This document shows, one piece after another, positions 11,553-24,827 of a stretch of DNA of 64,000 bases. Numbering within the stretch: the first letter of the stretch is position 1; each line of letters starts with the position of its first letter. Below the pieces are notes generated by a model, which saw only the letters and a program-made list of their open reading frames with translations, was not told the DNA's origin and searched no databases. This DNA is from Fratercula arctica (lineage: Eukaryota; Chordata; Aves; Charadriiformes; Alcidae). The position numbers and the translations under genes are program-made. Location of the stretch: contig CANTUZ010000001.1 in NCBI GenBank assembly GCA_947846985.1, positions 72,433,521 through 72,497,520 of the forward strand. Reading direction: 5' to 3'.

Positions 11553-14500
11553 ATGGAGCTGAATCAAACAGGCTGGAAACTGTATGTTGCAGTGGCTTGT
11601 AGGTAAATGCATCGCAGTGCAGAGGTAGCCACTCAAACACCAAATGTGAGACTCCTGAAATTGAATTTGTCCTCACATTTCCCCTCTGCTGGGACTGGCC
11701 TTTTTTACTTTTTTAGGGCAAAACTATGACAGATCGCGCCTGTCTGATGCATTTGGTAAATAATTTCTTTCACCTAATCAGCATTTGTGTCTTGAGCATA
11801 ACATCACAGAACAAAAGACTGGCTATGCTGCTGTACGACAGGCAGAGTCCTCTGGCAGGATCATGTGTGAGATACACAGGAAGGTGCAATTTCCACCTCT
11901 CACAGTTGCTGTAGCCCCGACCTGTTCCATTGTCTGATATAATGATGTCTCAGTGACTGAAGCAGAGGAAACAGAGGGATTTCTGTGTTGCCTTTGGACA
12001 AACTGATGTTGCCAACAGTGCTAGAATGACCCCTCTGTACTTTCGGATACCTGACATGACAGTGGCATCCATTGCGTGGATCCAGGAGGGCATCTCTGAA
12101 CCCCCAATGTACGCCTAGAGTGCTTCTGTTATAAAGAGGCCCTCTGTTCATGCTTGGAACTAATATGCTTTTGTAGCTAAATGAGTAATGTAAAAGCCAT
12201 TCAGCATCTCACCAATGCATTAAGAAAGTGAGAAGGAAGGGGGCATGTTGCAGCAAACCCTTCTCCCAGATCATGTACTGTCCATCATATTATGGTATGC
12301 AGGTGACTCAGACCACAACTCTTCCCTGTCACATGTGCTTAGCTCATTGTTCCTACCTGGATTCATTTGGAAAAAAGACAGAGGGGAAGTAGAAGCTGTT
12401 AACTGTTCAGTCAAATTATTTGCTTCCCTTATTAACCACCTCCTCTGAGTTGTAGGTTAACAAGTCTAGATGTTTAAAAATATTCCTTTTTCATTTCTCA
12501 AATAAGAGAATAAGGATGTACTACCTGGTTAGAACAAGTCTGCAGGAACCACATCAGTATCTATGAAGGTATGCTTTGCACAGTAGAGAGCAACTAATTC
12601 CATTAAGGAGTAGTAGAGACCCTAACAGAGGAAGCAAGGTGGCTTCTATATTTCATCAAATGTCTGGAAAAAAAAAAAATTATTATTCTGAAGGCAATGG
12701 CAAATTCTCTTTGTCAGCAGTAAAGTAAAAAAAAAAAAGCTCTCTCTCTTCTGAAGTCCTCTGACATTCATTGAGTTTGGAGAGTGAAAGAGAATTGTCA
12801 CTTTGACTTTGTTCATTATTGAGGTAGCATAAAATGTCAATCATATGCAAGTTGCATTCAGATTTGCAGGCTATAGTCTATTGGTCCAAAAGCATTCCAC
12901 ATTGTGATATTACATGAAGAAAAGACGCTTTGCGGTTTCAGTCTGAATTCGAATATGTATATTACAGCTCAGTTGCAGCCTTTGGTAGAGCTGTGCAAGT
13001 GCCAACATTTTTCCTTTGAAGAAAATTCATGACTGATATTTCAGTTTGTGTTGCTGTGGAAATCAGCGTGTTCCTGTGGGGAAGTTTGGTTCACTGACAC
13101 TGCCTCCTCTGACAGAAGAAAGTTCAGGTAGAAAATTTTCAGTTAGTTCAAGCATTACCACATACAGAGAGTATCTTTATGAGCGAGTGCCAAGTCTTAT
13201 TTTAGCCCAAATCAATATTTTACCTGTGTCTAGATTTCAGAGTAGGAGCCTTCTGTAATGGCATCCTACCTGAGGGTACTTAATTTGCCTCATTCTCTGT
13301 GCACCCAGGTGCTTCCTTCCGATGGGCACAGGCAGAGGTAGGGGTCATCATCACGGCTGGGCTGTAGAGCAGGGTGAGGGAAGGGAGACATGTAGGTGGC
13401 TCCCCAGTTTACTTTTTATACCGGCAAGTATCTGAATTATCTTACTGCATTTCAACCTCTCCAGGGATAACCATGCAGTTTGACAGGTGGTGCCCCTGTC
13501 TTTTTTACCTCTGCTTACTAAGGTAAGACAGTGGTGTTCACCAGAACTGGAAGCATCACATGACAGTATGAATTATGTTTTACATTTGAAATGATTTAAA
13601 GTATAACAGAGGTCTACCAAACATTTTCCAACTGGATATTTTCAATATCATTCACTGATGCGCTTGAAATGCTGAAGTTTCCTGTGGAAAGTGCTATTTA
13701 AAAGCAGTGAATGAGCATGTGAAGACATCAGTGGCTTGAATTCTTTGGGGAGCCAGCAATAAGGTTAGGTCCTTACAGATTTACAAAGTGAATTCTTTAC
13801 AAAGATTGATTATAAAGATGAGAATTATTAGAAGGGATTATTTGATGGTCACAAGTGCTGTCATCTTTTGAAATGTTTTAAAGGCCAGGTTCTGATTGGT
13901 AGGAATCTGAAGAAAAGAGCTTTTTCAAATGTTAGGCACTGAAATGGGAGAACAAAAGCAATACAAAAGTGCACGCTCTCAAATTAGTATGAGATTAATA
14001 CTTTCTTCTGTAGGAGCCTTTGGAAAAGGTAATTTTCTAATTCTACAAAATTGCTCATCTAACTTACGTACATTTATTTCTTTAAGAAGGTGCCTTTAAG
14101 ACCGTTCTGCATACCCCAGTATTATATCTCTCACCCTTCTGGTGTTCAGTTCTTTGCACTAGTCTTTCATGCACAGGAGCAAAAAGGCACAAATGGAGAA
14201 TGCATTTTTTTTCCCTTAAGTGTTCTGTTTAAAATACCATCCTTATTCATTCCCCATCTCTCTCAGAGGTCTGGGTGAGTCAATTTTTTTTACTTAGCTT
14301 CCCTTCAGTTATTAAACTATATTATGCCTTTTATTAGTAATGACAACGTAGATAAAGCAGTAAACGTTGAAAATGTCCTGTGGGTTCTACACAGCATCAG
14401 CCTGCTGTTCTTCCATTACTGCATCCTCTCTAAAAGTTCTGAGGTATGAGCTATATGTATGTATGGGTGTGTGGGAGAGATGGAGGAGGAGAATGGGGAT

Positions 14501-16240
14501 ATTTGCGTAATCTGATTGAACCACCAAACATCTGAGCCAAGACTCTCGAGGCAGTCAATGGAGAGAGTTTGGCTCTTCAACAGGGTGATTCAGAGCACCT
14601 GAGCTATACAGGCTGCTTAGAGAGAGACTACAAATCAGACATTTTAAGTCAGATGGTATAAACAATCACTCCTCCACCCCCACGTGTAAAATTTGCCATA
14701 TGGCCAATGTAGATAGTTGTAAGCCAAATGGATACTTGTAAGCTGAACTTCTATCATAGTAACGTATTTCAACTGATTAAGCACTGTTGAGATAGCAACT
14801 CAAGTAGTTGTTAGTCATCTGTTAACCTTCACCAATATATAGTTATCTATTTATCCCTTTGTCTCACAGAATGCAAACAGGCAGAAGTATTGCTAAAAAC
14901 AAAATAAATTTCAATAAAATTTGCATCAATTTACCTAAAAAGTGGCACATTCCCCAGGGATATGACGGAGCTGAACTGATCCCCGTTGAACACTGTGGAA
15001 AGTACTGCTCTGCCAAATCCTATGGTCATATCATGCCCTTAGTTGCACTTCTCCAGTGTTTTCCATGTGCGATTCTCAACAGAATTTGGTCTTGATCGTT
15101 TTGGTGGTAGTTATCTCTGTCTCCTTTTTACTGCAATTATGCACATACTTTAATGGACAAACAATCCGCTGGAAATGAAGACGCTTCCTTTCTCTGCTGA
15201 AGTTCATTTTCTGGGCATGGTGAAGGATGTAGTCTCTCACTGAAGAAGCAAAAAGAACTAACACTACATTCATCAGGACTTTGTCTTTATTTTCAAAAGG
15301 AAGTGTATGGGCCACTGTAACACTCTGAGTCAAATATATAACTTTTGTTGCCGTACAACTTCACCCTAAACATTTGGGGGTTTTGGCTCAGGATTCGTGT
15401 TGCTCTTGGTAACACAATATACTCATGGATCTGGACAGCAGTCTCAAATAACTGAAGACTAACTAAAATCATTTTCAGTAGAAAGCCACGTTAAATGAAT
15501 TCATAGACTGTCACTATTACAGCATAATTTCATATAGACTAATGCAATGGAACATAATAAATAAGATAATGTTGTGTTTGATGGAAATAAGTCTGATACA
15601 GGTGTATGGAAGGCTTTAGCAAAGAACAGATTGTACTTCGAGTAACATAATTATAAAGGTTCAAATACTGCTTGGATGACCTTCCAGGCTTAGCTAACTT
15701 GAACACCTAATAACAGTGAGAGGTCACAACATTGCTACTCATTTTCAGTGTATATTGGTAGTCTGGATTTTCTATTTTTTCTGCTTGTTTGAACATCAAC
15801 ATACATACATCGTTTATGGGATTATTTGTGCAACACTGTTCCATCTTCTAATGTAAGCATGTGAGACATTGCATTACATTGTTTCAAAAAGGTAGTAAAA
15901 TAACAGTATTTGAATTTTGGACATGCTGCAGTTTTTCCATAAAAAATTCTCAATGGAGTGTATCAGATGTGATCAAAAAAATTATACACTTTGCTATGTT
16001 GCATTGCAAATTTCTTTCTAGCTATTATATAACTATAGATATATATAGTGTCCAAGACTTGAATGATATTTACTTTTTATAAGCCAGAATATTTTGGAAA
16101 AAAAGCACAAATTCAAGGAAACCACTCAATCCCTTTCAGAATGACAAAACCAAATTTTCTTTACAGTTCAGTATGACATAGTAATTCAGTTTTACACTTT
16201 TGTTATATACATGTTACATCCAAGGGAGCTTAGCTTATAT
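11553..16240. other. Non-coding stretch, no gene recognised
   Basis: AT-rich. Open frames are short and lack domains. A14-type tracts occur near 12667 and 12728. No transposable element recognised. Confidence 0.5.
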
Positions 16241-16279
16241 CCATAGAACCATAGAACCATAGAACCATAGAACCATAGG
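16241..16279 (-). repeat. CR1 3' octamer microsatellite (TTCTATGG type)
   Basis: About five tandem octamers at the element's 3' end. CR1 reverse transcription is thought to prime at such a tail. The unit differs by one base from the ATTCTATG unit of the sister copy at 46995-47034. Confidence 0.93.
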
Positions 16280-18153
16280 GTTGGAAGGGACCTCTGGAGA
16301 TCATCTAGTCCAACCCCCCTGCCAGAGCAGGGTCACCTAGAGCAGGTTACACAGGAACACGTCCAGGCGGGTTTTGAATGTCTCCAGAGATGGAGACTCC
16401 ACCACCTCTCTGGGCAGCCTGTTCCAGTGCTCTGCCACCCTCAGGGTAAAGAAGTTCCTCCTCATGTTTAGGTGGAACTTCTTGTGCTCAAGTTTGTGCC
16501 CATTGCCTCTTGTCCTGTCCCCGGGCACTACTGAAAAGAGCCTGGTCCCATCCTCCTGACACCCACCCTGTAAGTATTTATAAGTGTTGATAAGATCCCC
16601 CCTCAGCCGTCTTTTTTCCAGACTGAAGAGACCCAAATCCCTCAGCCTTTCCTCATAAGAGAGGTGTTCCAGTCCCCTAATCATCTTGGTAGCCCTCTGC
16701 TGCACCCTCTCCAGCAGTTCCCTGTCCTTCTGGAACCGGGGAGCCCAGAACTGGACACAGTACTCCAGGTGTGGCCTCACCAAGGCAGAGTAGAGGGGGA
16801 GGATGACCTCCCTTGACCTGCTGGCCACACTCTTTTTGATGCACCCCAGGATGCCATTGGCCTTCTTGGCCACAAGGGCACATTGCTGGCTCATGGTCAT
16901 CCTGTTGTCCACCAGGACTCCCAGATCTCTTTCCACAGAGCTGCTCTCCAGCAGGTCAGCCCCCAACCTGTACTGGTGCATGGGGTTGTTCCTCCCCAGG
17001 TGCAGCACCCTACACTTGCCCTTGTTGAATTTCATAAGGTTTCTCTCTGCCCAGATCTCCAACCTGTCCAGGTCTCTCTGTATGGCAGCACAGCCCTCCG
17101 GTGTGTCAGCCGCCCCCCCCAGCTTTGTGTCATCAGCAAACTTGCTGAGGGTGCACTCTATCCCCTCATCCAGGTCATTGATGAATATATTGAAGAGGAC
17201 TGGACCCAGTACTGACCCCTGGGGAACACCACTCGTCACTGGTCTCCAACTAGATTCTGTGCCCCTAATCACAACCCTCTGAGCTCTATCTTTCAGCCAG
17301 TTTTCTATCCACCTTACTGTCCATTCATCTAACCCACACTTCCTAAGCTTCCCTATGAGGATGCTGTGGGAGACCGTGTCAAATGCTTTGCTTAAGTCAA
17401 GATAGACCACATCTACCGCCCTCCCCTCATCTATCCATCCAGTCATGCCATCGTAGAAGGCTATCAGATTAGTCAGACATGATTTCCCCTTGGTGAATCC
17501 ATGCTGAGTACTTCTGATAGCTTTCTTTTCCTCCACGTGCCTTGAGATGACGCCCAGAACAAGCTGTTCCATCATCTTTCCAGGGATGGAGGTGAGGCTG
17601 ACCGGCCTGTAGTTCCCTGGCTCCTCCTTCTTGCCTTTTTTGAAGACTGGGGTGACATTGGCTTTCCTCCAGTCCTCAGGCACCTCACCTGTTCTCCAGG
17701 ACCTTTCAAAGATGATGGAGAGCGGCCCAGCAATGACTTCTGCCAGCTCCCTGGGCACTCTTGTGTGCATCCCATCGGGGCCCATGGACTTGTGAATATC
17801 TAAATGATCTAATTGATCCCTCACTCGCTCCTCCTCAACCCAAGGGAAGTCTTCTTCTTTCCCTGTTACTTTATTCAATGCCTGGGACTTCTGAGGGCTG
17901 GGCCGAGCAGAAAAGACCGAAGCAAAGAAGGCATTCAGTAACTCTGCCTTCTCCGCATCCTCCGTCACCATGACTCCTGTCTCATTCAACAGTGGGCCCA
18001 CAACTTCTTTGGTCTTCCTTTTGCTTCCAATATACTTGTAGAAGCTCTTTTTGTTGTGCTTAACATCCCTAGCCAGGTCTAATTCCAAGGCGGCCTTGGC
18101 TTTCCTTGTTTCATCCCTGCACACTCTGGTGGCATTCTTGTAATCCTCAAAGT
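16241..18153 (-). mobile_element. Young 5'-truncated CR1 LINE
   Basis: A nearly intact 1.9-kb CR1 in minus orientation. Its 3' tail lies at the left: about five TTCTATGG octamers (minus-strand reading), then a 3' UTR of about 60 bp, then ORF2 without any internal stop. Truncation falls in the linker between endonuclease and RT: the element begins at the codons for Glu-Asp-Tyr-Lys and everything upstream (ORF1, endonuclease) is missing. No target-site duplication is visible, as usual for CR1. It is nearly identical to the copy at 44752-47034 over the shared length, so the two come from the same young subfamily. Confidence 0.97.
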
Positions 18154-18157
18154 TCAT
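16337..18157 (-). CDS. CR1 ORF2 fragment: reverse transcriptase, 606 codons open
   Basis: This is the C-terminal two thirds of CR1 ORF2, the LINE protein that nicks target DNA and reverse-transcribes its own RNA. The frame shows the NYRPVSL block, RT motif [14 protein letters not shown] (catalytic Asp near residue 254), motif [12 protein letters not shown], and the active-site FADD at about residues 340-343. A conserved C-terminal region ends in [10 protein letters not shown]. The endonuclease is absent. The ATG and first three residues (Met-Asn-Phe) come from flanking host DNA, and CR1 homology starts at residue 4. It differs from the copy at 44752-46938 at 8 of 603 residues. The frame is open with all catalytic residues present, but the missing 5' half, promoter and endonuclease make it a dead copy unless host transcription reads through it. 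I class it as a transposon remnant, not a host gene. Confidence 0.9.
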   Translation of the reverse strand: MNFEDYKNATRVCRDETRKAKAALELDLARDVKHNKKSFYKYIGSKRKTKEVVGPLLNETGVMVTEDAEKAELLNAFFASVFSARPSPQKSQALNKVTGKEEDFPWVEEERVRDQLDHLDIHKSMGPDGMHTRVPRELAEVIAGPLSIIFERSWRTGEVPEDWRKANVTPVFKKGKKEEPGNYRPVSLTSIPGKMMEQLVLGVISRHVEEKKAIRSTQHGFTKGKSCLTNLIAFYDGMTGWIDEGRAVDVVYLDLSKAFDTVSHSILIGKLRKCGLDEWTVRWIENWLKDRAQRVVIRGTESSWRPVTSGVPQGSVLGPVLFNIFINDLDEGIECTLSKFADDTKLGGAADTPEGCAAIQRDLDRLEIWAERNLMKFNKGKCRVLHLGRNNPMHQYRLGADLLESSSVERDLGVLVDNRMTMSQQCALVAKKANGILGCIKKSVASRSREVILPLYSALVRPHLEYCVQFWAPRFQKDRELLERVQQRATKMIRGLEHLSYEERLRDLGLFSLEKRRLRGDLINTYKYLQGGCQEDGTRLFSVVPGDRTRGNGHKLEHKKFHLNMRRNFFTLRVAEHWNRLPREVVESPSLETFKTRLDVFLCNLL

Positions 18158-21100
18158 CAGAAAATTTCAGGTATAACACATGATGGTCTTGGCACTGGTT
18201 GAAAGAAAGACAGGGGCAAGAGAAAGAAGTTACGTGGAAATTTAGAGAGGGGTATTTCACTGTATGTTCTAGAGAAGAATAAGTGTGTATGTGAACACCA
18301 TGCACTAAGTAGGTATCAAACGAAAAAGATAAGGATTATTTTGGCAAGCTAAATATTTGAAGACTATTTAAATAAAAATAATTAATTTTATTTGCCATTG
18401 GGTTATTACTATAACATAGAACCACCAAGGAAAATACGTTCCAGTATTTGTAAACAATACAAAACAAAACAAAACAAATAAATGTAAAGCTTTGTTAATA
18501 AGGATGTGTTAGAGAACTTAACCCTAATGGGGTATTCCGTGATAGAAATACCTCCTCTTTCGGATCAACTTTGCTGCATTGAGTGATAATTGTTACAGCG
18601 GGAAGTCCTTAGCAAGAATAACTGGATAAGCTCAAATTAATCAGGCATGGATTTCTAGTCTTGATTTCTGGCTTGGGAGTTTGAGAGTTTGATCATGCCT
18701 ATCTTAGCTATACCACTATCCCATCATATATGCACCATCAGCTCTTATTAACAAAGGGGCACAAGTAAAACTAGATTACTTGTAGAATAAAATAATTTGT
18801 AGCTCTCTATTGAAAACAAAAAACCAAACGTATTTACAAATGTTTACAGAACAAAATATCGTTGGTGTATTTTGTCTGCAGGCACTTTTTTGACAGGAGT
18901 TAGAGATAATCTATTTAAATTTAGTGAATTTTCAGCATCTTTGAAGCAGTGTATTTTCTCACACTAAGGCTGCTGGTAAATGCTGTGGAAATCAGATTTT
19001 AAGTGGTTCTTTTGTGAACAAAGCAGAATATTTTATAAGAAAATTTTCTGAACATCATCCACCCATTTGGCCACAGATTACACACTATTAAGCAAATTAG
19101 GTGACAATTAAAGCGTGTATATTTACAGAAAGCCAAAATAAGGATTTTCCCTAAATTGTTGTAAAGTTTCATTGAGACTCTGCCAACTCATAAATTAATA
19201 TTTTAAAGATTAAGAAAAGCACAATAAGCATAAGTACATAAAATAAGCAAGGATAAATCTAACTGGTTTTCTATGTAACTGAGGATTTTGTAGACTGAGG
19301 TGATGTAACTCGGAGGATATTTGTTATTTAAGTGCAATTGTATTAGCCATACTAGCTTTATGTAAAACCAATTGCCTTTCATTCCTGCGTGATCTTAAAA
19401 AATTTACAAACATAGAGGATTACTCCAAGCATGATTTTAAGCTGGCTGTGAAATGCAGCAAAAATGCTTGGATAAGGGTTCGTGCAATATTTAAACCAAT
19501 CTAAAATAAAAACCTAATTTTTCCAGTGCAGCGGTTTGAAAGTTTCAAGGAAGGGAGACAATGTGTTATTTGTTCATCTTTGCAAACAGAGGTTTTAAAA
19601 AAACACATGCTTCAGTCTAATAATTTGTAGGTAACCCTTAAAAACTTCTATCTTTTGTGAATTCAGTACCTTTATCATGTATATGGAATTGTAGTAGCAA
19701 CTAATGTTGTCGGTAGGTTTCTCAAGCTACAGAAATACAACACCACTGATGATCCAGTCATGTTATGGAACTCTTCTGAGCCTATCTAGTCTTGGGACAA
19801 AAAAAACCCTGTGATTTGTGATCTTTGCGTGTAGAGCAGAATCTTAAATTCAGCCATGTGCTTCCTAAGCCAGGGCTCACCTAACCTCACTTCTACCCCT
19901 TCCATTCTCAATGAGCTGAGAAGGTGGGAAGAGCACTAAGAATGGATCGGTCTGACCACAGCTTTTATTTTCCCATGGACTTTCATCTGTACAGCCGAAG
20001 AATATGTGGTTATGGTGGTTGAGTTAGTGCTTATTTGAATAAATATAATTCTGATTGAAAGAATAAAGCACTTTAGTTCGCCATCATACGGAATGTGTCC
20101 CTAGATTTATTTCTTTTTTGTGCATTTTGAGTGATATCTGACAGGAATTTAATAACCACTTTAGTGGATTTTCCTACTGAATGTAATACTCATGCAATCC
20201 AAACATTCTTTGATATTTTATCAGCTGCCTCAGAAAAAGATCTTTCGTAGAACTGGAATGTCAATTCTAATGTGTGTTTTTAAAATAAGCTTTTTGAGCT
20301 TTACGTCTATTGCTAGAGAAATTGTAAATTCCCCAAGCATACAGATTGGTACAGCAAAATGCATTAATCATCACAGCGTTTTGAGTGTTCTAATCATCAA
20401 TCCACGCTTAATATAAAAATTTGCAGAAAGACAATTAGATAACTAATTTCAGTTCCTGTGCCAAAGGATGAACTATAATAAGCTTTAAGTAAATATTAAG
20501 TGGAAAAGATTAACCTTTCATGAAGCTGAGCCTTAGGCAATTAAAACTCGGTGAAAGATTGTTGAATTCATACCAATAATCTAATCACCGACCCAAAAGT
20601 GTGTCAGCACTGCGACAAGAGGATAGAACAAGGATAGGGGTCAGGTGTTTTTCTGCTGCCTTGGTTTATCTCATGTCACGACGTGGCAGTGTGTCTCCTG
20701 TTGTACATGGGTTGGAAATTCACTAATGCAAGCGGTGGTGGCAGGGCACTCGTACAGTAATAGTACATCACTGTCTCACAACACAGCTCCTAAAAATACA
20801 GCTTCTGGGTGTATAAATGTTACGAAAAGAACCATATAACATTTTTATCCAGGTATGTCAGAATGGTTATAAGTGCATTTACTGAATTCATTTTGCAGTG
20901 TTCAGGAACAATATTGGTAAGAGGTTTGTGCTATTTTCATAGCTGTAAACAAGAACTCCCTTGCATTTTTCTGGTTGTTTCACAACCCAGATGTTAGTTT
21001 GCTAGTGTGTGGGGGGGTATATTCCTTAACCTATACAAAGGTCTTCTGTAAATGCAAAATCAGCCTTCTTTGGACAACTGACATGTAAAAAAGTTACACT

Positions 21101-23969
21101 TCAGAGAGGGGGAAACAAAGAACTAAAAAACAAACAATTTTTTTATATACGTAAACAAGACCTGACAATCAGAAAAGTGACCGTTTCAGAATAACTGCAA
21201 AGAGTGTGTCAATTGTTCACAAACTGTAACTCAACCATAGCTTATGACGGGAGATGAGAGAAGTTTAGATCGTAGCACAGGATTTCTTATACTGAACTTT
21301 GGAGATTATATAAAAGAAAAGTTTCTGGATTCAGCTGTCACAGTGCTGTCAGAATAGCTACCTGCTGGTTAAGGAAGAGCGAAAGGGCCTTTATTCACTG
21401 CAAATAGTGAAAAACATGCACATGACTTCACCATAACCTTCCAGCTGACAATTGTGACTTGTGCTTTATTCATGCATTTATGTGGGAAATTGTTCTGAAA
21501 GGGCAGCGTCCCTCCCACCCCAGTTTTCAGGGACCTTTTCTCTCAGAGAACTTTGTCAAAGGAAAAGCTGCAGAAAGACTGAAGGACCACCAAATAGAAA
21601 GCTGAGATATTTAAAAAAACCCCACAGTTATGTGAATATAACTGTTTCTTCCACAGTGATGACATGTCTGTTGTCGCTGTCTCCCAACAAAATAAATAAT
21701 TGAATGGGTCAAATTCTGCCGTCCTGTGTTCATACGGCTCCTCTTGACCTCAGTGAGAGACATGTTATCACACAGATCCATTATCTGAGGCTCATAAGTC
21801 AGTGAAGGATTCCCTGTCTCTCACACTGGGCAAAACGGAAAGGAATCTGAAGCAGGTATCAGGCCTGGGTAAAATTTGGGAGCGTGCACATGTGTGCAAG
21901 AGGTAGTTCTCCCGATGGAGCAAAACATCTTCTGCTTTATGTAATGGAGTGCTAAGATACTTTGTGAAATACTATTAATAAAATACTAAGCCTTTTACCA
22001 GTATATTCAGTACAGTGATGGAAGTTAAATGTTAAGGTTCCCGAGGGGGCATGCCTCCAGCCTGGTATGAATCTAATACAACCTCACTGACTCCATCTGA
22101 GCTCTGGCTTTTGACGGTACCCGAGGGCTTGCTGCTTTCAACTTATTTTCTCCTACGTTCTGGTTAGAACTGAGATGTTAAAAAAATAAATAAATGGAGA
22201 TAGTCGTGTCACCAAGAGTATCTTGGCAGCTCGTAGGGAGGGTAGAAGAGAGTACAGAGCAGACACATCACAGTCGCACTTTGTGCTGTGCGATGCAGAG
22301 GGTGTGAACAGCCAGTCTTTTTGAAAGGCCCATAATAATTAACTCTGAGAGTCAGACCAGTTTTTCTGTAATGCCACAGTGCCTGCAGCAATGTATGTGT
22401 CAACACCAGCCGGCTCACGTGCCTGCACATATGTCCTGTAGGTGAGACAGGCGACACTTGCAAGTGATGAGACCTTGAGGAGATCAAACCAGGGTAAGAA
22501 TTTCTACCCTCTCCCACTCCAAAGCTGTAGGTTGCTTCTCCCTTTCTCCACCACAGCTTATAGACCTCTCTGCTGGCAAACAGGTATGGACGGGTTCACC
22601 TCTGGGATCAGGTTTGGGATGCAGACTCGCGCAGGTGGGGAGGTGCAAACCATGAGGAGGGTGTGAGAGCAGAGGGAAGAAACAGGCTTTGTCTGTGCAG
22701 GAGAAATCGAAGCACGCTCATAGTCATAGACATTTCCTACAACTGTATCTCTGCTACTCCACTGCAGATTAGCCTATGGAAGCAGCCTAAATAAATAGCC
22801 TAAATAAACGTTGCTTTTTTATTTGCAGTAATGCTGTTTATTTCTGGGTTTGAAGATGATGTTTGTGCCCATCAGCGTTAAGTGGTACGTGTACTGGATG
22901 GCAACAAAATGCTTTGGCATTTAAGCAGAGAGGATGAGTTTTGAAGAAGATCAACTCATTTTGGCATTAGTTTTAACTAACAGGGAATTTTTAGTTGTGT
23001 TGAAGTTTTGCGGAAGGTCAAAGCTTAAGCCTTGCCAGGTATAATTGCTCCCATAACTTCAGAAACAAGTTTCTCTTCTCTCTGGGTTATCCATATTGTT
23101 CAATTCAAAACATGCTTCATTTCTAGTCAAGCTGAATAGAAGCTGAAAAAAAAAAAAGAGAGGAAAGTTTATTTTTGTCTAGCAATGCAGTATTTTAATC
23201 GGAGATACAAGGAGATCTGAATTAGTTGCCCCAAAATCTTGGCTAGGATAGTCTGATATAAATTGTTCAATTAGCTGAGTGCAAATAAAAAAATGCATTT
23301 ATTCAATAAAAGGCTTATGTTCAGATTTAGAACATGCTTTAATAAAGCTTATTTCTGTGTACAACATATTTGAGGCATTTTTATTTAAGCAACTGTAAAT
23401 GCCGCCTTTGTTTACTTAAAATTGAATCGAATTCCCCTTTAAATACAGCTTGATGCAAATTACAAGCAAAGTATGAAGTGTGCCCGGTAAACTGTTTACA
23501 CAAGCTTTATGTTGAAATTCTGTGAAATTAATGTTGAGTACGTGATACTATAGCACACAGCAAAAGGGAGTCCCTGCCAGTGTATCCAGACCCTTAAAGC
23601 CAGCAGCCTGGAGTCAGATTTGGTCTGACCTGTGCAAACAGTGAAGAGGGACCAGCGTAAGGAAGGACCTTTTCCTCCTCTGGCCCATGTCTGCTAAACA
23701 AAAACCACACTCAGATCTGGACTTCGTACACGCCAGAGAGCAATTGCTGCCTGGTCATTGCTGGTCTGAAGTGCTCTGAGTTTGGTGCAGTTGTGTTGCA
23801 GCAGGGATGCCTTCTCGTGGTGTGGATACAAGTATAACCATGAAATAATCATAATGAGGTTATTTGTTGACTTTCGATTTTACTAGCTTCTGGAAATTCC
23901 AGAAGAGTCCTTGTCTCTGAACTGTGGTGTCATTTTGTTCACAGTGTATTAGGGCCCTTTACAAATTAC

Positions 23970-23983
23970 ATTTCCATGGCAAC
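23970..23983 (+). promoter_or_regulatory. RFX X-box-like motif
   Basis: ATTTCCATGGCAAC matches the RFX-factor X-box (GTNRCC-N-RGYAAC type) at most positions, with a strong right half-site CATGGCAAC and a weaker left half. It is a motif match only, with no gene start nearby. Confidence 0.3.
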
Positions 23984-24814
23984 AATGCTCGTGGTTTTCA
24001 AAAACTTAAATACAGTCACCAAACACAAAATATGCAAAGCTGAAAAATTGAATACTCAAGTTTCCTTTTTTAAAGTCCTTAGCTTTAACATGTATTTGAA
24101 AAGCCATGTTCGTTCTCCCAAGTAGTGATCTAAAAGCGATGTCAGCACTAAATCACGAGTGGGGTGTGAGCTATTATGCCCCAACGTTTTCAGCGTGTGG
24201 ACAAGTGTCATGTCTCCACTTCAAGTGTGCTTCTTATGTCTCTAGAAGGGTTTCAGTCTCCCTGATGTGCAGGAAAGATGAGGCTAACAACCTGATAGCG
24301 TTTGTAGTTTACATGCTGGTGTATCGCTCCGTGCTGAGTCTAGGTTTGAAAGTAAATCGGTGGTAGTGGAGAGGCTGGCTGTGGTCCTCACTGTCACCCT
24401 GTTCCTTCTGGAGGCAGAAGGGAAGAACAAATGAGCTTTTTTTAAGTCCTTGTTTTGAAGGAAGGAAAAGCCAGGAGCTGGGATTTGAGAGGAGCCATGT
24501 CACACCTCAGTAGGTCTGCACATCCAGAGGATGGGCAGCGCGGGCGCACCTCACACCCACCCAACTCTCAGATAGGGCTGGCTTTATCAGCACTTTCCCC
24601 AGGACTCAGCCCACGTGTAGACCTCAGAAAGGGGGCGTTTGTCTCTCCGATGCGTAAGGACTCAGTGGTAACATCTGAAAAATAATAAGAATAGCACTCT
24701 GAAGGCTTCACAGGATATTGGAGTGTGAAGTGCCAATTCATTTTCTGTTACTGTAGCTGTCTTAAACTTACGCCTTTCAGCAAAGAGCTGACAAGAACAA
24801 TCCATCAGTTTGTT

Positions 24815-24827
24815 CCCCCCCCCCCCC
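24815..24827. repeat. C13 homopolymer
   Basis: A run of 13 C, followed shortly by a T/G-rich tract (24847-24868). Confidence 0.9.

Noticed and set aside
16803..17282. 159-codon and 110-codon antisense frames in the CR1 at 16-18 kb, repeated at 45993-46472
   Set aside because: They appear in both copies only because the copies are nearly identical. They are shadows of the ORF2 reading frame.
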